Part shown: positions 8,201 through 16,900 of the stretch, piece by piece
Position numbering within the stretch: the stretch's first letter is position 1
How the letters are laid out: every line of letters begins with the position of its first letter
Virus record (IMG/VR): IMGVR_UViG_3300020417_002407
Location: 1 to 30,474 of that record
Strand: one strand, 5' to 3'
Length of the DNA: 30,474 bases
Source: a virus
Notes under the pieces: model-generated
The model's database searches: none
Told to the model about the DNA's origin: nothing
The model's input: the letters and a program-made list of their open reading frames with translations, nothing else
Position numbers and translations under genes: made by a program

Positions 8201-11200
8201 TATGTCTTGGTTGGATTATTAAATGCACCTTTTTTATGATTTCCAGTACAAATTCTAAATCTACCTCTCTCTGCACCTGAATCATCGTAAGAAATAACGG
8301 TTTCTCCAACTTGGAATGTTCCTACAGAACCAGGATCTCCTTCTTTTGTTTTACAAATCTCTAATAATTTGGGAATAAAATCAAGATTACCATTATTATC
8401 TAAGAAATGATATGTTCTTGTTAATGGTTTAATATTTGCCGCATCAAAATAGATATTTCTTTGCCTCATAAATTGTTCTGCGCCAGTGCCCACAACTTGA
8501 TCGCGCCTGCGAGTTCTCACCACTCTTCTGATGACAGCACCGCGACCGCTAGTTCTAGTTCTAGTGCCACTAACACCTGGAAGTCTGATTACTCTTACCC
8601 AAGTATCAGCTTTTGGTTCAATGCTTACATAACCAACATATTCAACAACATGAAACTCGTTAACATTTTGTACCTTGGTAGCCAGTGGTTGCTCAATCCA
8701 ATCTACAGAGTCATATTTTAGTGTAACTGCATTTCCAGTTTTTTGGACATTTGGGTCCAATAACGCATAGTTTTCTGTTTCATCTCGTTCATTTTCTGGA
8801 ATTTCAACTGCAGAAGCTAAAACTGGATTAAATGAATTTGATGCTTGTACGGGAAGTAGACTATTATCTAAAATATCTACATTAGAAATACTGAGGTCTA
8901 TTAAATCATTATTTTTAAAATCATCTACAAAAACACCACTCTTAAATTTATCAAAACCTTCACTATCTCTGATTTGTAGTGTTTGAGTATCAAGTTCCAA
9001 TAAAGAAAGAGATGTGGTTTCTTCAAGATTCTCAACCCTATCTTCAATTCTACCAATATCTCTCATCGTATATCTTCTATTATCCTTCAATTCAATAACA
9101 GCATCTCTTGTATCATACAGATATGCAGGAAGATTTATTGTTGCAACTTCCATCATCAAATCTGGTTGAGTATTGGAAGGTTCTTTTGGATCGATGGAAG
9201 ATACTCCTTTTTGCACAAAGAATTCACCCAGTCTATCCAAATAAACTTTATCAATACGTGGAAGATAATGCTCGTAGGTAATTGCTGAAGATTCTTTTGG
9301 TTTTAAAATTAATTTTGGTGTGTCATCAGATCCAAACTCTCTTGCAGAGAAATCGAACGGTGATTTTGTAAAACTAGTTAATTCAGAAACTCTTGGTCTA
9401 AAATCTAAAGTGTCTGATGCTCTAATTGCACTTTGGCCAATTTCTGGAATATCCTCAGAGAATCTTTCTGAATCATAACTCAGGATAGTAAATACATCAC
9501 CATTGTCATTTGATGGTACAGTATAATAATCATAAATTATCATCAGTTGTCTAGAAGGTACTGAGGATCCTTCCGTTCTAAGAATACTGGAATAATCAGA
9601 ATACTGCTCTTTTTGGCCAGCATCGAAAACAAAAGATGTTGTTAAGTTAATGAATTTAGGTGGAGTAATGTTTTCTATAGTCGTTTTAATTCCAGACTCT
9701 TTAAACGTTACTGTTTCTCCGATTTGAAATACTTCACCATTCAGATATATAATTTTTAATGCATTTGCTGCTCCAGTCGCAACAATTCTACCTATTGCTC
9801 CATTCTCACCAACAATATTTTCTCCAACAATTGCAGAAGCATGAATATTCAATGTTCCTGAAAATACAAGTTCTTCAAGTACTGGAGCATTACTATCAGT
9901 GGATTCTAATACTGCCAGGACTTTGGTGACATCTGGGTTATTAAGACAAATTCTTTCATCTTGAACACGAAGACCATAGTATGAATTATATGTTAATCCA
10001 TCATTAATATTTCCATTTCCAGTAGTTCCGGACTTAGAAAATTTGGAACGATCAATGTTTACAACATGACTTCTATTAAATTGCTTAATTTTACTAGAAA
10101 TACTATTCTTCAATAGTGTGACGTTTATAACATTATCAGTTCCATCATTCAGATTTCCTATAGAAATCTCTTGACTACCATGAGAGAATGTATCTGACGT
10201 AACTGTTCCAATTCCACCACCATTGTAGTGAACGGAATATCTTTCATCATCAAATGTTTCAAATATGGATGATGAAATTCCTGTTACATCAGTTGTTTGT
10301 ACAGTTACTGTTCCACCACTAATGTTTGCTTCTGACCCAGTAATTTGTGCAGAAATTGATAATTGTGCCGATGATAAATCAACAAAAGAAATATCATCAT
10401 CTTCTATCTTGGCATAAAGGCCAGAGGAACTATTATTTTTGATTTCTCCAACACCAAGTGAAACTCGATATGTTCCGGCAGATCCAACTTGGCCAGTGTA
10501 AACACCAACAACACCAGTATTAATTGGATCAAGATGTATTGTTGATGCAGATGGATGTGGTCCAACTACATTATAAACCTCATCAGATTCTCCAGAAACT
10601 TTATATCTGACAATATCTCCTTCCTTAATTCCAGTAAATATTCCTCCAGGAATTGTCAGATTATTTGAACCATCAAGTATAGCTTCTGTTACTCCATTAA
10701 ATGGAATTTTTGTAAGAACTGAATTTGCAGAGAAATTTGGGAAACCAGCTTCAGACTGTGTTACAGATTTGATATCTCTAGAAGAATATACTACAATTGA
10801 TTCAACACTAAGAGGAGTATCGATACCATCAATAAAAACTTGCTCTCCAGGTGAAAAGGATCCGGAAGTTTGACGTACTGTTATTGTATTTCCACTTGTT
10901 ACTGCTGCAACTGAATGTCCATATGCACCACTATTCTTACCTTTAATAAAGGAAGATAAATTAATATTATCTGCAGATACGATAGTTCTATTTGTGGTCA
11001 ATACCGTATATGTTTGGATATCATATAGATAAAGATCCCATTTTGTAGAATCTCCTGTGTATGAATCTCCAGTAAGATTAAATGTATATACCCTTGCATC
11101 CCCTATCTTAGTGCTGGAATCTCCATGGGTCCCGTTCAAAACTTTATGGAGTTCAACATCTGATTTAATTTTTGGCGCACCAGATACAGCATTGACTCTC

Positions 11201-12378
11201 AGCAGATTGCCCATTTCAAATGGTACTGCAGAATTTTCTATCTTTCTTGTATCTCTAGGTTTCTCTACATCAATAATAGTTGTACCTGGTTTATCGATTT
11301 TTTGGCCATAAACATATGCAATTCCTGGAGAAAGTTTTACTCCCATCAATTCATCCGAAGGAACAGATCCCTGATCGGTTAATTGACCTTCTCTAAAAAG
11401 TCCATTATTTCCAAGACCATTATTTAAAGATTCATTTAGAGATACATCAAAATCTCTTATAGAGTAATGACCAGACTCATCATAAGTTCTTTCAGCAATA
11501 TAATCACCTAACCTATTGAGTTCAGTTTTTGTTTGAAGTTTCTTGATTTGACCATCAGTAAGTCTCAGTACTTCAATAAAGTCAGTATCTTCTGTATCTG
11601 TTAATTCTTTTTTGGTTAATGTTAGTGTGATTTTTAAACGATCTGCGCCTGGAGCTGCAAAATTTGAAAATCCTTTTGCATTATCGTATAGAGAAACATC
11701 ATCTTTGGCGTTGACAATTTCTTCCGTTACTCTAAAACCTACTCTGTATGATGGAGTATTTGCATACTCATCCAATATTAAAGTCTGCTTATATACCTTT
11801 ACAAAATATCCCCTAACAAAATATACACCTTCTCCAACAAATGCAGCTGATGCGATTGATGTTGCATTTAATGGAATGCATGACGCAAATTGGGTATTTG
11901 CAGAAATAGTGGTATTTCCATATACAATACTTTCAGTACATTGAAGACCTTCACCATCTCTAAAAGAAGTATCTTCAAAATTATTATCTGAATTTAAATA
12001 TCTTACATAAATTGTAGGATCATCAAATGTTGGTTCAATATGCTGAACATATGCAGAAACACCAGATATGCTACCAACAATTGTTTTGCCAACTAATTTG
12101 TCGAGATATAGTGAAATATCAATATTGAAATTAGATGCATTTAGTTTTACTGAAGCAAACTGATTATCATAAGAAACATTTCCCGGAATCACCATTGTAC
12201 CTTCTTTGAAGGTATAACTTCCAAAAGTCTCTACTTGATTTTGCAGTATAGACTGCAAAGTTGTCAATTCTCTAGCTTGAACAGGATATCCTGGTTTAAA
12301 TAGGACTTTATAAAAGTTATTATCAATATTAAAATCGTCGTAATATGGATTGACGTTTAGATCTCTTTTTTGTGCCAT
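5254..12378 (-). CDS. 2374-aa DUF4815-type baseplate/tail fibre structural protein
   Basis: A very large virion protein in the slot occupied in T4 by genes 9-12. The N-terminus (NPYYDDFNIDNNFYKVLFKP at 10-29, YPVQARELTTLQSILQNQVE at 31-50) is the signature of DUF4815 proteins of T4-like cyanophages. Further on are an Arg-rich stretch at about 1268-1297, RNIYFDAANIKPLTRTYHF just after it (a motif common in large phage tail proteins), and a domain at about 1540-1660 with DPIAQSFTVG and FLTAVDLFFAHK. Two GxGY-type units lie at about 1800-1860, a KIGPEVISYS...RGVIGF unit near 2000, and YVSNPINLTQQADSLKVILD with an acidic end near the C-terminus. Its likely role is a peripheral baseplate or tail-fibre component contacting the host; exact equivalence to gp9, gp10, gp11 or gp12 cannot be stated. 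Confidence 0.85.
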   Translation of the reverse strand: MAQKRDLNVNPYYDDFNIDNNFYKVLFKPGYPVQARELTTLQSILQNQVETFGSYTFKEGTMVIPGNVSYDNQFASVKLNASNFNIDISLYLDKLVGKTIVGSISGVSAYVQHIEPTFDDPTIYVRYLNSDNNFEDTSFRDGEGLQCTESIVYGNTTISANTQFASCIPLNATSIASAAFVGEGVYFVRGYFVKVYKQTLILDEYANTPSYRVGFRVTEEIVNAKDDVSLYDNAKGFSNFAAPGADRLKITLTLTKKELTDTEDTDFIEVLRLTDGQIKKLQTKTELNRLGDYIAERTYDESGHYSIRDFDVSLNESLNNGLGNNGLFREGQLTDQGSVPSDELMGVKLSPGIAYVYGQKIDKPGTTIIDVEKPRDTRKIENSAVPFEMGNLLRVNAVSGAPKIKSDVELHKVLNGTHGDSSTKIGDARVYTFNLTGDSYTGDSTKWDLYLYDIQTYTVLTTNRTIVSADNINLSSFIKGKNSGAYGHSVAAVTSGNTITVRQTSGSFSPGEQVFIDGIDTPLSVESIVVYSSRDIKSVTQSEAGFPNFSANSVLTKIPFNGVTEAILDGSNNLTIPGGIFTGIKEGDIVRYKVSGESDEVYNVVGPHPSASTIHLDPINTGVVGVYTGQVGSAGTYRVSLGVGEIKNNSSSGLYAKIEDDDISFVDLSSAQLSISAQITGSEANISGGTVTVQTTDVTGISSSIFETFDDERYSVHYNGGGIGTVTSDTFSHGSQEISIGNLNDGTDNVINVTLLKNSISSKIKQFNRSHVVNIDRSKFSKSGTTGNGNINDGLTYNSYYGLRVQDERICLNNPDVTKVLAVLESTDSNAPVLEELVFSGTLNIHASAIVGENIVGENGAIGRIVATGAANALKIIYLNGEVFQIGETVTFKESGIKTTIENITPPKFINLTTSFVFDAGQKEQYSDYSSILRTEGSSVPSRQLMIIYDYYTVPSNDNGDVFTILSYDSERFSEDIPEIGQSAIRASDTLDFRPRVSELTSFTKSPFDFSAREFGSDDTPKLILKPKESSAITYEHYLPRIDKVYLDRLGEFFVQKGVSSIDPKEPSNTQPDLMMEVATINLPAYLYDTRDAVIELKDNRRYTMRDIGRIEDRVENLEETTSLSLLELDTQTLQIRDSEGFDKFKSGVFVDDFKNNDLIDLSISNVDILDNSLLPVQASNSFNPVLASAVEIPENERDETENYALLDPNVQKTGNAVTLKYDSVDWIEQPLATKVQNVNEFHVVEYVGYVSIEPKADTWVRVIRLPGVSGTRTRTSGRGAVIRRVVRTRRRDQVVGTGAEQFMRQRNIYFDAANIKPLTRTYHFLDNNGNLDFIPKLLEICKTKEGDPGSVGTFQVGETVISYDDSGAERGRFRICTGNHKKGAFNNPTKTYNINPYIKTENLSSIYSESTKVLNVDVRSMAAHSQGSYWGYVKKNHKLVGQTSGAVAFIKDLRSISDNYGDLIGSVFIRNPHTPTPPPERISTGTKAFKLTTSPTNATPLPGSKLISSAETTYTATGTWQMRRTVTTTTIIWRRYDPIAQSFTVGQTIQAPSGTVNPNDVNDDTSGAFLTAVDLFFAHKPEGDEAVRVEIRTLELGTPTLSIVGEPVTLTPEEVNVSRTGETPTHVKFQYPIWLEPGQEYAVTLVAENTDQYEVWVAEMGEKTVNTKSLPNAEAVRYTKQFALGSLFLSQNGSIWTANQYEDMKFKLYKAKFTANSGTAFYYNPVLDEGNGYKPTLFENSLQPISHGGRLGITTIEASDGLISVLSEGRKIAATSGQEGFATIIGTGSSVTGSLTVTSAGNDYPANGTFSNVTTTALTGQGQGLTIDVTIHPNGRVNTVAANASGNGYRKGDIVQIASGISTGGGGRFTIDNCEGIDTLYLDLIQGQNDLFTPSTQLRYYDNTATIVGLANTTINSYVSGTGVNDGKHISVLQYDHGMYSGLDFVEIDGVEGNLPGEPITSAISKDATTGQFIGIAQTANFANFEGIPVDGTNLGYVKIGPEVISYSEVTNAGLKIQSRGVIGFEQPHDSNVLAHKYELNGVSLMRINKTHQVQSTENTIDDYTIQVDMGSSTNAIDRTSSSAGKPALRFNSSDFGGGSSIIASENIQFGEIEMDFGILNPSAATEVSGSIRTVSGRSVDGNEVAFVDQGFEPVELGTTTQLSSLRMVGSKVNEDAKLSGMPRNKSLTMALRLATKDQNLSPMIFTDLSSVSLTSSRLNSPVADYSTNADVKSVDFDPHRTIYVSNPINLTQQADSLKVILDAYRHDTADFRVLYSLIRADSDGVPQQYELFPGYDNLEIFDQAGFGVIDSSKNSGRPDTAVRSSLRDEFLEYEFTANDLDLFDGFIIKIVMSGTSQATPPRIKNLRAIATR
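8488..8575 (-). other. Arginine-rich segment within the DUF4815-type protein
   Basis: Codons in this stretch encode a segment of about 30 residues with roughly ten arginines, including GTRTRTSGRGAVIRRVV and RTRRRDQVV, in a protein that is otherwise Asp/Ser/Thr-rich. The local bases are visibly richer in G+C than the flanks because of the CGN arginine codons. It sits between two beta-rich regions and could be an exposed basic loop. Its role is unknown. Confidence 0.7.
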
Positions 12379-12384
12379 TTGTTT

Positions 12385-13950
12385 TTAAAATTCCAGGATA
12401 ATTTTAATGTCTTCTTTTTGTCTAATGTCTCTAGAAACTAAGGATCTGTTATCAATATAAACTACATCTCCTGTTCTTTTATTTATCTCTGGTAGAGAAA
12501 CCCCAGAATTAAAAGTGACGCTCAAATCAATTCTTTTATTGTCCACATCAACGACACTCCCATTAAAACCAGTATCAATGGTTGTCGTTGAACTACTACC
12601 GCCACCACCATCGATAGTTACAGTATTTGCTCCTCCAAATTCGAAAAATTTGGCCTGCGTTGCAACTGCATTGTGATCTTCTTGATCATTAACACCTGGT
12701 TTAAAATATAAAGATCTGTCTCTAAAGTACTTTAAAACGCCAGTAGTGCTATCATAAGATGCTACATATCCTCTTGCTGTTCCATTAACACCATTTACAG
12801 TTACGGGTTGCGTTATTGAGTCTCCTGGAGAAGGAGATCCAGTATATCCACTAGTCAATTTAAGAGCATGTAGTCCAGAAAATGTTGGGTTTGACCAATA
12901 TTCTTCTGTATATCCACTGTTTGCGGAATATGTTTCTGGATCTTTTATAATTGCTATTTGTGCAAATTTAGTATCAAGTGGAAAATCTTTCGTCGAATCA
13001 TCAAAACGTGCATAAATTAAAACTCTATCTGCAGAAAGTTCCTTGTAAATATCATATCCATGCCCTCTCGATGGAGGTATAATTGGGATTAACTTTGCCG
13101 GATCTAATATTGTACCACTCCTCTTCAAATCCACAATTCCATAGGTATATCCATAACCACCATCAACTATACTAGCACCCGTTATTTTTGTATTTGTCGT
13201 TGTTATTTGTACTTTAGCTCCTTGACCATCTCCTAGAATGTCATATAATCCATCAGAATATCCAGATCCACCATCTTCAATATATACTGTTCTAATTTGA
13301 TTGGGATTAGTTGATGAATTATTACCATAATTTCTTACACTCGCATAATCACTATTTGTTTTCCAATCATTGGGGAGAACAATATATTCAGTAGAATCAA
13401 ATTTTAAAATATCACTAGGAGAGATTGAAAAGAGATATTTCCACTTGTATCCATCTCCACTAGACCCAGTAATTAATTCATTCCCTCTACCAATGGGTTC
13501 ATCTTGAGATTTTTCTCCACCAGGTTTTGTACCCGAAGATCCATTTTCAATACAAATATAAACATCATAATTACTATTCATCACATAGTAATTAGAATCT
13601 CTAAGTGTTGGACTATTGGTAATTTGAGAAGGACTTGATATACTATAATCATGTCTATACATATCATAGTTTGTATTTGACTTCCAAGTGATTTTTCTAA
13701 TCACTCTTCTAGCATCAGTGGTTGACACCCTTTTTCCAAAAAGAATACTATCCCTATAATGAGACAAATACTGCAGATTATCTGTCGGATTTGGTGTATT
13801 AGCATCCCACCCATTTACTCTGCCGAATTTTGTGGTTGCAGAGTCGGGATTAGCCAACCCTAAGACAACATAATAGTTGCTAGAAGAAACACTATTTACA
13901 AAATTATCAGCATTCGATATTCTAAACTGATCTGTTATGACAGCGGCCAT
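12385..13950 (-). CDS. 8: Baseplate wedge protein gp8
   Basis: gp8 is a dimeric component of the baseplate wedge, binding gp7, gp10 and gp6 in T4. The family is recognised from AVITDQFRISNADNFVNS at the start, GDGYKWKYLFSISPSD at 165-180 (T4: GDGYVWEYLFEIPP), TEYIVLPNDW at 187-196, and the end DVVYIDNRSLVSRDIRQKED, which parallels the T4 gp8 C-terminus. At 521 aa it is much longer than T4 gp8 (334 aa). Part of the extra sequence is two GxGY-type units with Gly-Tyr at 230 and 267 (DGGSGYSDGLYDI, DGGYGYTYGIVDL), and a Gly/Ser-rich loop lies near residue 455. It has an exact late promoter 20 bases upstream; the next gene starts 6 bases after its stop. Confidence 0.93.
   Translation of the reverse strand: MAAVITDQFRISNADNFVNSVSSSNYYVVLGLANPDSATTKFGRVNGWDANTPNPTDNLQYLSHYRDSILFGKRVSTTDARRVIRKITWKSNTNYDMYRHDYSISSPSQITNSPTLRDSNYYVMNSNYDVYICIENGSSGTKPGGEKSQDEPIGRGNELITGSSGDGYKWKYLFSISPSDILKFDSTEYIVLPNDWKTNSDYASVRNYGNNSSTNPNQIRTVYIEDGGSGYSDGLYDILGDGQGAKVQITTTNTKITGASIVDGGYGYTYGIVDLKRSGTILDPAKLIPIIPPSRGHGYDIYKELSADRVLIYARFDDSTKDFPLDTKFAQIAIIKDPETYSANSGYTEEYWSNPTFSGLHALKLTSGYTGSPSPGDSITQPVTVNGVNGTARGYVASYDSTTGVLKYFRDRSLYFKPGVNDQEDHNAVATQAKFFEFGGANTVTIDGGGGSSSTTTIDTGFNGSVVDVDNKRIDLSVTFNSGVSLPEINKRTGDVVYIDNRSLVSRDIRQKEDIKIILEF
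13141..13278 (-). repeat. Two GxGY repeat units inside gp8
   Basis: Residues about 225-270 of gp8 contain two units with Gly-Tyr 37 residues apart, each preceded by Asp-Gly-Gly and followed by short hydrophobic strands; the intervening GDGQGAKVQITTTNTKITGA has the 'G.GA.....' strand seen between the units in gp14. They lie within the region by which this gp8 exceeds the T4 protein. Confidence 0.75.
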
Positions 13951-13970
13951 ATTAACTAAGACTTTCTAGA

Positions 13971-13978
13971 TATTTATA
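13971..13978 (-). promoter_or_regulatory. T4-type late promoter (TATAAATA) for gp8, containing the upstream stop codon
   Basis: Reading the minus strand, GTATAAATATCT: the TAA stop of the 3884-aa gene (bases 13974-13976) lies inside an exact TATAAATA late octamer. The octamer ends 20 bases before the gp8 ATG at 13950, leaving a leader of roughly a dozen bases with only a weak AGAAAG as a possible ribosome binding site. Confidence 0.82.
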
Positions 13979-16900
13979 CGTCAATAGCACCAGTTGCTCT
14001 AATTCCCAAACTTCTTCTTTGAATAATTGGGAATGTAGCCAATCCTACAGTATCGCCAAGATCATATCCTGAAATATCAATTGAGATTGGATTAGAACTT
14101 CTTGTAATTGATGGAACACCAATAATTCTTCCGTAAGACATATATCCAACAGGATTATTTACAGTTCCTGTAGTATCAATTCCACTCTCTGAAGCAGAAA
14201 TACTACACTTGACAGTAACTTCTTGATGAATTGAATCATATGTACCTATATTATGAATTTCGTAAATATTATCAATACAAGTACTTCCTACTGATATAGT
14301 ATTTGGAGTTCCAGCATCATCTACAGAAGTTGTTATGTCCCCAACAGTGGTATTGGAAACATATACAGGTATACCGGTCACCAATCCATCATATTCATCC
14401 TGTGAACATTTTATTCTGAAATCAATAGCGGGCTGAGCATTATAATTGGAACTTGCGATTTCCAAAATTTCATTTGTAAATCCAACGGCCGATGTAATTC
14501 CACTAATAATTTCATATTCTGGACTTGGGTCCGAAGTTTCATTTGCATAAGTATTGTCTACTGGTTTTGATACAATAATCGCAGAACATTGATTTCCTGC
14601 AAGATCATCATTGAATAATCTTGCATCATCAACATAAATTTCAGTACTTCCAGTACCAATGCTACGAATAATATGTGCAGTTGGATATATCTGAGGTTCT
14701 ATAGTTTCTCTAGACTTATAGACAATTTCTCCATTAACCTTGGAATCAGATTTTTGTTTTGTCCACACAACACCTTTGAATGTGTCATCCTCAGTATCTT
14801 CTTCAATACCCACTCCATTATACAGATTTGTTTCAACCTTATCGGAAAAACTAATATCATAGATTACTCTACTATCTTGATCAACAGAATTAGTATCTGA
14901 TGGATTCTTAAGAAGTTTTACACTATCTCCACGTTTTAGAGTATTAAATATTTCCTCTTGATTAGTATCGGATGAGGAAACTCCTCTATAGAAATAGATC
15001 GCAACATTATCTTCGGGTTTTGGTGCATCAGTAAAGATGAAAGAAGTTCCTCCCGCAAACTGATAAGATTCTCCTGGTTTTTGAAGAATTCCATTGATAA
15101 AAATTAAGAAACTATTTTGTAAAATTAATTGGGAATCTGCTTGACGTTCAAAACTAAGTCTTTCTCCATTATAGAATAATGGGAATCTTCTTCTAGTTCC
15201 ATTCTGATAATCTTTTATGGAATCAATATAATCCATTTCTCCAAACTCCCAAGATGCAAAAGAGTCTGTATATGTTCTTACAATAGAAATTTCAAATTCA
15301 TTATCTGGAGATGATAGTCCAAATCCAGTTACTAAACCAACCGGGCGTACAATATCTCCAGGTTTATAGTCATAACCCTTCGAATTGATTTCAAAATTAG
15401 ATACATGGAATAGTGTCGTTCCTGCACCAGCTGGTCCAACTTCTAAATTAACTGTCATTCCAGATCCCAACCCAGCTAAAGCATTTGAATCTACATCTCT
15501 TCTGAATACCAATTCTACGGGAAGATTTTGATATGATGGTGGTTCTATAATAGCAACTGGATTTGAATAATTGTTGCCACCAGTAATTGAGATATTTCCA
15601 ATACCTCCACCAGAAGTTAGGGAAGTAATAGTCAATTGACCACCAGAACCAGGCCCATCAGCATCTTCAATCCTTGCAGTCGGAATATTATAGTATCCGG
15701 ATCCAGGTTCTACAACATCGAAGGCATCAATAACTCCAGTATTTGGATCAGTTACACTCAATTCAATAACTGCTGGTACCAATGGAGCAAATCCCAGGCC
15801 TGATGTAGATCCGAATGAAACTGGAATTCCACCTCTTGGAAGACTATTTGCATTAACATCAGATTCATTAATAGAATTGATTCCACTAAATGTTATTGTA
15901 GTAATTCCTGGTAATGGAGAAGTTTCTTCCGTTATAACATAATTTCCTGTAGGATTATTCTGAGTAGATGGGTCTTGGAATATACTATTTACAAATACTA
16001 ATCCTTGACCACCATCTGTTCCCAACCCTGATGTATTCAGACCACTTCTAGTCAGCGTGAATGTTTTTCCAATGCCAGTAAAATCCTCAGAAATTGAATC
16101 GTATATTTTATTTGAAGTATAATTGGATTTCAAGAATACTCTTCCATCGAAAGATGATGTTGGGAAATTAAGATATCCATCTGTTCTTTCGATGGAACTA
16201 TTGCCTCTTGGAGGATCAGTAAAGTGAATTTTCTCCCCTACGATGTTATAAGAACCCTTATAAATGTAAACAATATCTCCAGATGAATGAGTTTCTGTTG
16301 ATGTTCCAATATATGATCTATCTACTTGAACTAATGCAGTAGTTCCAATACCCGTAATAGGGCCACCCGAAGATTCTCCATAACCTACGTCAATAACATT
16401 CATATATTCATCACCAACTTTTAAAATATCTCTATTTTGAACAGAAGAAATTCCACTAAGAGCAAAAATAGTATCTGCAATAGAAACATTATTAGTGAGT
16501 TGATGTGATATTCTTGTATATACTGGTGGGTACTGAACTAATCCATCAATTGTAATCAGTACTTTTTCATTTTTCTTAGCCATTTCAAATCCATGAATAT
16601 CACCAACACCATATCCATCCGATTGATGGAAAGTGATTCCAACCCCTGCTATTGCATTTGATTCAGTAAGTGCAAGTTTAAATTTATCTTCATTTACTTT
16701 TATAGCATAAACTGTAGAACTCAAAGTGGTTCCATCAGAAACTTTCATATCCACTGCATTTGCACCAAGATTTGATCCTGAGGTGTATATCAATTCTTCA
16801 CCAGATCTAAACCGATGTGATCCAATAGTAAATATTCCTGTAGTCTTATCTAATACCGATGATGGATTAAATATCTTCTTAAAGATAAGTTCTCCATCAT

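Noticed and set aside
11612-11944. Plus-strand open frame of 110 codons
   Set aside because: Antisense to the DUF4815-type gene, whose frame has family motifs over this region.
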